Shown: positions 5,606 to 8,290 of the stretch, piece after piece
Layout of the letters: each line of letters begins with the position of its first letter
How positions within the stretch are numbered: the first letter of the stretch is position 1
Source: an uncultured Microbacterium sp.
GTDB lineage: Bacteria; Actinomycetota; Actinomycetes; Actinomycetales; Microbacteriaceae
Reading direction: 5' to 3'
Length of the DNA: 8,290 bases
Assembly: GCA_947647645.1 (NCBI GenBank)
Contig: CANSLE010000091.1
Coordinates: 1 to 8,290, forward strand
Notes under the pieces: model-generated
Seen by the model: only the letters and a program-made list of their open reading frames with translations
Told to the model about the DNA's origin: nothing
Database searches by the model: none
Position numbers and translations under genes: made by a program

Positions 5606-7762
5606 ATGGCGAACACTGCGATGAACTACGACGAGATCGACTTCTCCCCCCTCACCGCCCTGACCGACGGCGAGGTCGTCACGCACTCGCGTGTGCGTGA
5701 CATCACCCTGCCCTCCGGCAAGGTGCTTGCGCTCATCACGCTCGACAACGGCCGCGATCACACGCGACCGAACACGCTCGGTCCTGCCACCGTGACCCAG
5801 TTGGGCGAGGCCCTCGCCGCGCTGAAGGCCCGCGCCGCGGCCGGTGAGATCCAAGCGGTCGGCATCACCGGCAAGCAGTACATCCTCGCGGCCGGCGCGG
5901 ATCTCTCCGACATCGGCCGCGTCGCGTCGAAGGACAACGCCCGACTCGTCGCGCAGCTGGGACACAAGGTCCTCGGCGCACTCGGCGATCTGGGCGTGCC
6001 GTCCTTCGCGTTCATCAACGGCCTCGCGCTCGGCGGCGGCCTGGAGATCGCGCTGAACTCGACCTACCGCACCGTCGATGCCTCCGCCGCGGCGATCGCG
6101 CTGCCCGAGGTCTTCCTCGGCCTCATCCCGGGCTGGGGCGGTGCGTACCTGCTGCCGAACCTCATCGGCATCGAGAACGCGCTCGAGGTGGTCATCAGCA
6201 ACCCGCTCAAGCAGAACCGCATGCTGAAGCCACAGCAGGCCTTCGACTACGGCATCGTCGACGCGATCTTCCCGGCGGCGACGTACCTCGAGAGCTCGCT
6301 CGCCTGGGCGGACGGCGTGTTGACGGGCGCCGTCACGGTCGACCGCAAGAACGAGCCGGGAAAGATCGAACGGCTCACGAAGTGGCCGATCGCCATCAAG
6401 ATGGCACGCAGCATGCTCGAGTCGAAGATCGGCACCGTGCCCCGCTCCCCCTACATCGCCCTCGAACTGCTCGACAAGGCGAAGAGCGGCACGAAGGCGG
6501 AGGGATTCGCCCGTGAGGACGAGGCGCTGGCGGACCTCATCACGGGCGATCAGTTCGCGGCGTCCATGTACGCCTTCGACCTCGTGCAGAAGCGTGCCAA
6601 GCGTCCCGTCGGCGCCCCCGACAAGGCGCTGGCGAAGAAGGTCACCAAGGTCGGCATCATCGGCGCCGGTCTCATGGCCAGCCAGTTCGCGCTGCTGTTC
6701 GTGCGCAAGCTCCAGGTGCCGGTGCTGATCACCGACCTCGACCAGGCGCGCGTCGACAAGGGCGTCGCGTACATCCACGACGAGATCGGCACGCTCGAGG
6801 CGAAGGGGCGCCTGGACGCGGACAGCGCCAACAAGCTGCGCGCCCTCGTCACGGGCACGACCGACAAATCCCTCTATGCGGACTGCGACTTCGTCATCGA
6901 GGCCGTGTTCGAAGAGGTCGGCGTCAAGCAGGCCGTCTTCGGCGAGATCGAGAAGATCGTCGCGGAGGACGCGATCCTCGCGACCAACACCTCGTCGCTG
7001 TCGGTCGCGGAGATCGGGTCGAAGCTCGCCCACCCCGAGCGTCTCGTCGGCTTCCACTTCTTCAACCCGGTCGCTGTCATGCCGCTCATCGAGATCGTGA
7101 CCACGCCGCAGGCGACGGATGCCGCGCTGTCGACGGCCTTCGTGGTCGCGAAGGGCCTCGGCAAGAACGCCGTGCTCACCGCCGACGCCCCCGGCTTCGT
7201 GGTGAACCGTCTGCTGGCGAAGGTCATGGGCGAGGCCGCCCGCGCCGTGTACGAGGGCACCCCGGTCGCCGACGTCGAGAAGGCGTTCGCTCCCCTCGGC
7301 CTGCCGATGGGGCCTTTCCAGCTGATCGACCTCGTCGGCTGGAAGGTGGCGGCGCACGTGCAGGACACGATGGTCCACGCCTTCCCCGACCGGTTCTACG
7401 CGAACGAGAACTTCCACCAGCTCGCCGAGCTGCCGGAGGTCGTCGAGAAGGACAAGGGCGGACGGGTGACCGGATTCACCAAGGCCGCCGAGAAAGCGGT
7501 GAAGGGCCACGTCGGGTCCGCGCCGGCATCCGCCGCCACCATCCTGCGGCGCGTCCAGGACGGACTCGCCACCGAGATCAAGCTGATGCTCGACGAGGGC
7601 GTCGTGCCCGAGGTCGAAGACATCGACCTGTGCCTCATCCTCGGTGCAGGGTGGCCGTTCATCGACGGCGGCGCCTCGCCCTACCTCGACCGTGAGGGGG
7701 CGTCCGAGCGTGCGTTCGGCGGCTCGTTCCATACCCCGCAGATCCGCGGCATCGGGGGCTGA
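5606..7762 (+). CDS. fadB: Fused enoyl-CoA hydratase / 3-hydroxyacyl-CoA dehydrogenase (FadB-type)
   Basis: Predicted 718-residue multifunctional beta-oxidation enzyme. The N-terminal crotonase domain (about 25-310) hydrates trans-2-enoyl-CoA: oxyanion segment AAGADLSDI (95-103), GGGLE with Glu147 and LPEVFLGLIPGWGG with Glu168, the two expected acidic residues. The C-terminal dehydrogenase oxidises 3-hydroxyacyl-CoA: Rossmann motif VGIIGAGLMA from 349, NTSSL (Ser463), HFFNPV with His484, Glu496 twelve residues on (the His/Glu dyad spacing of the family), and Asn534 in FVVNRL. The Rossmann motif is GxGxxA (Ala358) instead of GxGxxG, with Asp377/Asp379 in the position favouring NAD+. The start at 5606 is preferred because AGAGGG (5591-5596) lies nine bases before it; ATG 5597 directly abuts that sequence. 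The gap from the fadA stop is 14 bases, so co-transcription is near certain. Confidence 0.94.
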   Translation: MANTAMNYDEIDFSPLTALTDGEVVTHSRVRDITLPSGKVLALITLDNGRDHTRPNTLGPATVTQLGEALAALKARAAAGEIQAVGITGKQYILAAGADLSDIGRVASKDNARLVAQLGHKVLGALGDLGVPSFAFINGLALGGGLEIALNSTYRTVDASAAAIALPEVFLGLIPGWGGAYLLPNLIGIENALEVVISNPLKQNRMLKPQQAFDYGIVDAIFPAATYLESSLAWADGVLTGAVTVDRKNEPGKIERLTKWPIAIKMARSMLESKIGTVPRSPYIALELLDKAKSGTKAEGFAREDEALADLITGDQFAASMYAFDLVQKRAKRPVGAPDKALAKKVTKVGIIGAGLMASQFALLFVRKLQVPVLITDLDQARVDKGVAYIHDEIGTLEAKGRLDADSANKLRALVTGTTDKSLYADCDFVIEAVFEEVGVKQAVFGEIEKIVAEDAILATNTSSLSVAEIGSKLAHPERLVGFHFFNPVAVMPLIEIVTTPQATDAALSTAFVVAKGLGKNAVLTADAPGFVVNRLLAKVMGEAARAVYEGTPVADVEKAFAPLGLPMGPFQLIDLVGWKVAAHVQDTMVHAFPDRFYANENFHQLAELPEVVEKDKGGRVTGFTKAAEKAVKGHVGSAPASAATILRRVQDGLATEIKLMLDEGVVPEVEDIDLCLILGAGWPFIDGGASPYLDREGASERAFGGSFHTPQIRGIGG

Positions 7763-7765
7763 CGC

Positions 7766-7781
7766 CCACCGGATCCGTTGG
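7766..7781. other. 16-bp imperfect palindrome in the fadB-pepN convergent gap
   Basis: CCACCGGATCCGTTGG is symmetric about 7773/7774 apart from one mismatched pair. It starts three bases beyond the fadB stop, within the 35 bases between convergent genes. As RNA it could form a short hairpin in either direction, but no U-tract follows on either strand. It may be a weak bidirectional terminator. Confidence 0.3.
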
Positions 7782-7797
7782 CGACACCGCCGCGTGC

Positions 7798-8290
7798 TCA
7801 GCGCGAGGGCTGTGCCGCCCGCACCCGCAGGTCGCGGGCGAGGCCGTCGCGCTGCTCGATCACGAGACGGCGGAGAGCCCCCGGCGCGTCCGGGTGATCC
7901 CGCAGCCACGCGTCGGCGGCGTCGAGCGACGGGGATGCCGGGAAGAGGCCGATCACGAGGCGCCGGGCGATCTCGATCGAGCGCGACTGCCACGCGGGCA
8001 GGATGCGCGCGTAGTAGTCGTCGTCGAAGCCGGCGATGAGGTCGCGGCGTCCGCCGGCGCGCACGCCGGCGATCGTCGCGTCCAGATGGTCGTTCGTCAA
8101 GGTCGCGTCGGTCCAGGCGTCGTTCCAGGCGGCGGCACGGACCGCGGCATCCGGACGCGCCGTTCGGGCGGTGCGTGCCGCGACGCGTCCCGACGCCGTG
8201 TCGTCGGTGGCCAGCTCGCCCGCGATGTCCGCCTCATCCGCGTGCGCGGTGGCCGACAGGGCGACGGTCCAGGCCCAGCGGAGGTCGGGG
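7798..8290 (-). CDS. pepN: Aminopeptidase N, C-terminal part (partial)
   Basis: The reading frame is open from the right edge (first full codon at 8289) to the TGA at 7800-7798, giving the last 163 residues. An internal ATG at 8100 is not the gene start, because coding similarity continues upstream of it. Recognisable features are DLRWAW near the edge, ADEADIAGELATDD, FDDDYYARILPAW, SIEIARRLVIGLFP, and the terminal ALRRLVIEQRDGLARDLRVR. These resemble the helical ERAP1-like C-terminal domain of actinobacterial M1 aminopeptidases, which are usually about 840-870 residues long. The zinc site (HExxH) and GAMEN motif would lie outside the window and cannot be checked. The enzyme would remove N-terminal residues from peptides. 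It is convergent with fadB and so separately transcribed. Confidence 0.85.
   Translation of the reverse strand, partial: PDLRWAWTVALSATAHADEADIAGELATDDTASGRVAARTARTARPDAAVRAAAWNDAWTDATLTNDHLDATIAGVRAGGRRDLIAGFDDDYYARILPAWQSRSIEIARRLVIGLFPASPSLDAADAWLRDHPDAPGALRRLVIEQRDGLARDLRVRAAQPSR

Noticed and set aside
7791..7805. CGCG...CGCG hairpin across the pepN stop codon as a terminator
   Set aside because: Only four base pairs, a seven-base loop, and no U-tract. This is expected by chance in such GC-rich DNA.
5570..7993. Long open frame (about 807 codons) antisense to fadB
   Set aside because: It is the mirror of a GC-rich coding frame. Its composition is Arg/Asp/Glu-rich with no recognisable domain, whereas the plus-strand frame has complete FadB motifs.
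7798..8100. A separate 100-residue gene starting at ATG 8100
   Set aside because: The frame continues upstream to the window edge with aminopeptidase N-like sequence and there is no ribosome-binding site, so this is the C-terminal end of pepN.

Overview
The window is high-GC bacterial DNA, roughly 70 % G+C by eye. The codon use, the frequent GTG starts, a DUF3000 protein (a family known from Actinomycetota) and the character of the proteins point to an actinobacterium, most likely Microbacteriaceae and probably Microbacterium or a close relative. The genus is inferred from protein resemblance and from the frequent GGATGCC heptamer, not proven.

Layout. Left edge, minus strand: the first five codons of a gene (MDSGN) with a good ribosome-binding site, probably an AmtB-type ammonium transporter. 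Its 192-base upstream region carries a consensus GlnR-type nitrogen box (GTAAC-N6-GAAAC). Next, still on the minus strand, come zapE (AFG1-like ATPase, 209-1237) and, transcribed before it, a membrane-anchored alpha/beta hydrolase (1234-2496). These two share an ATGA stop/start overlap. The hydrolase start is only 19 bases from the divergent start of a DUF3000 gene. Both directions appear to be served by overlapping -10 elements, with leaderless or nearly leaderless transcripts.

On the plus strand, DUF3000 (2516-3127) overlaps an RNase D/HRDC exonuclease gene (3120-4316) by 8 bases. A 72-base gap with a 15-bp dyad and a partial second copy exactly 22 bp downstream precedes fadA (thiolase, 4389-5591) and fadB (fused enoyl-CoA hydratase / 3-hydroxyacyl-CoA dehydrogenase, 5606-7762). 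Together FadA and FadB would perform the last three steps of each beta-oxidation cycle. A 35-base convergent gap separates fadB from the 3' end of an aminopeptidase N gene on the minus strand, which runs off the right edge.

The genes are ordinary chromosomal housekeeping and lipid-catabolism genes. I see no mobile element, CRISPR array, tRNA, rRNA or defence system, and no clearly new multi-gene system. What deserves a second look is regulatory: the unassigned dyad/direct-repeat operator before fadA, a 10-base element it shares with the putative amtB promoter, the GlnR-like box, and the back-to-back promoters at 2506-2515.
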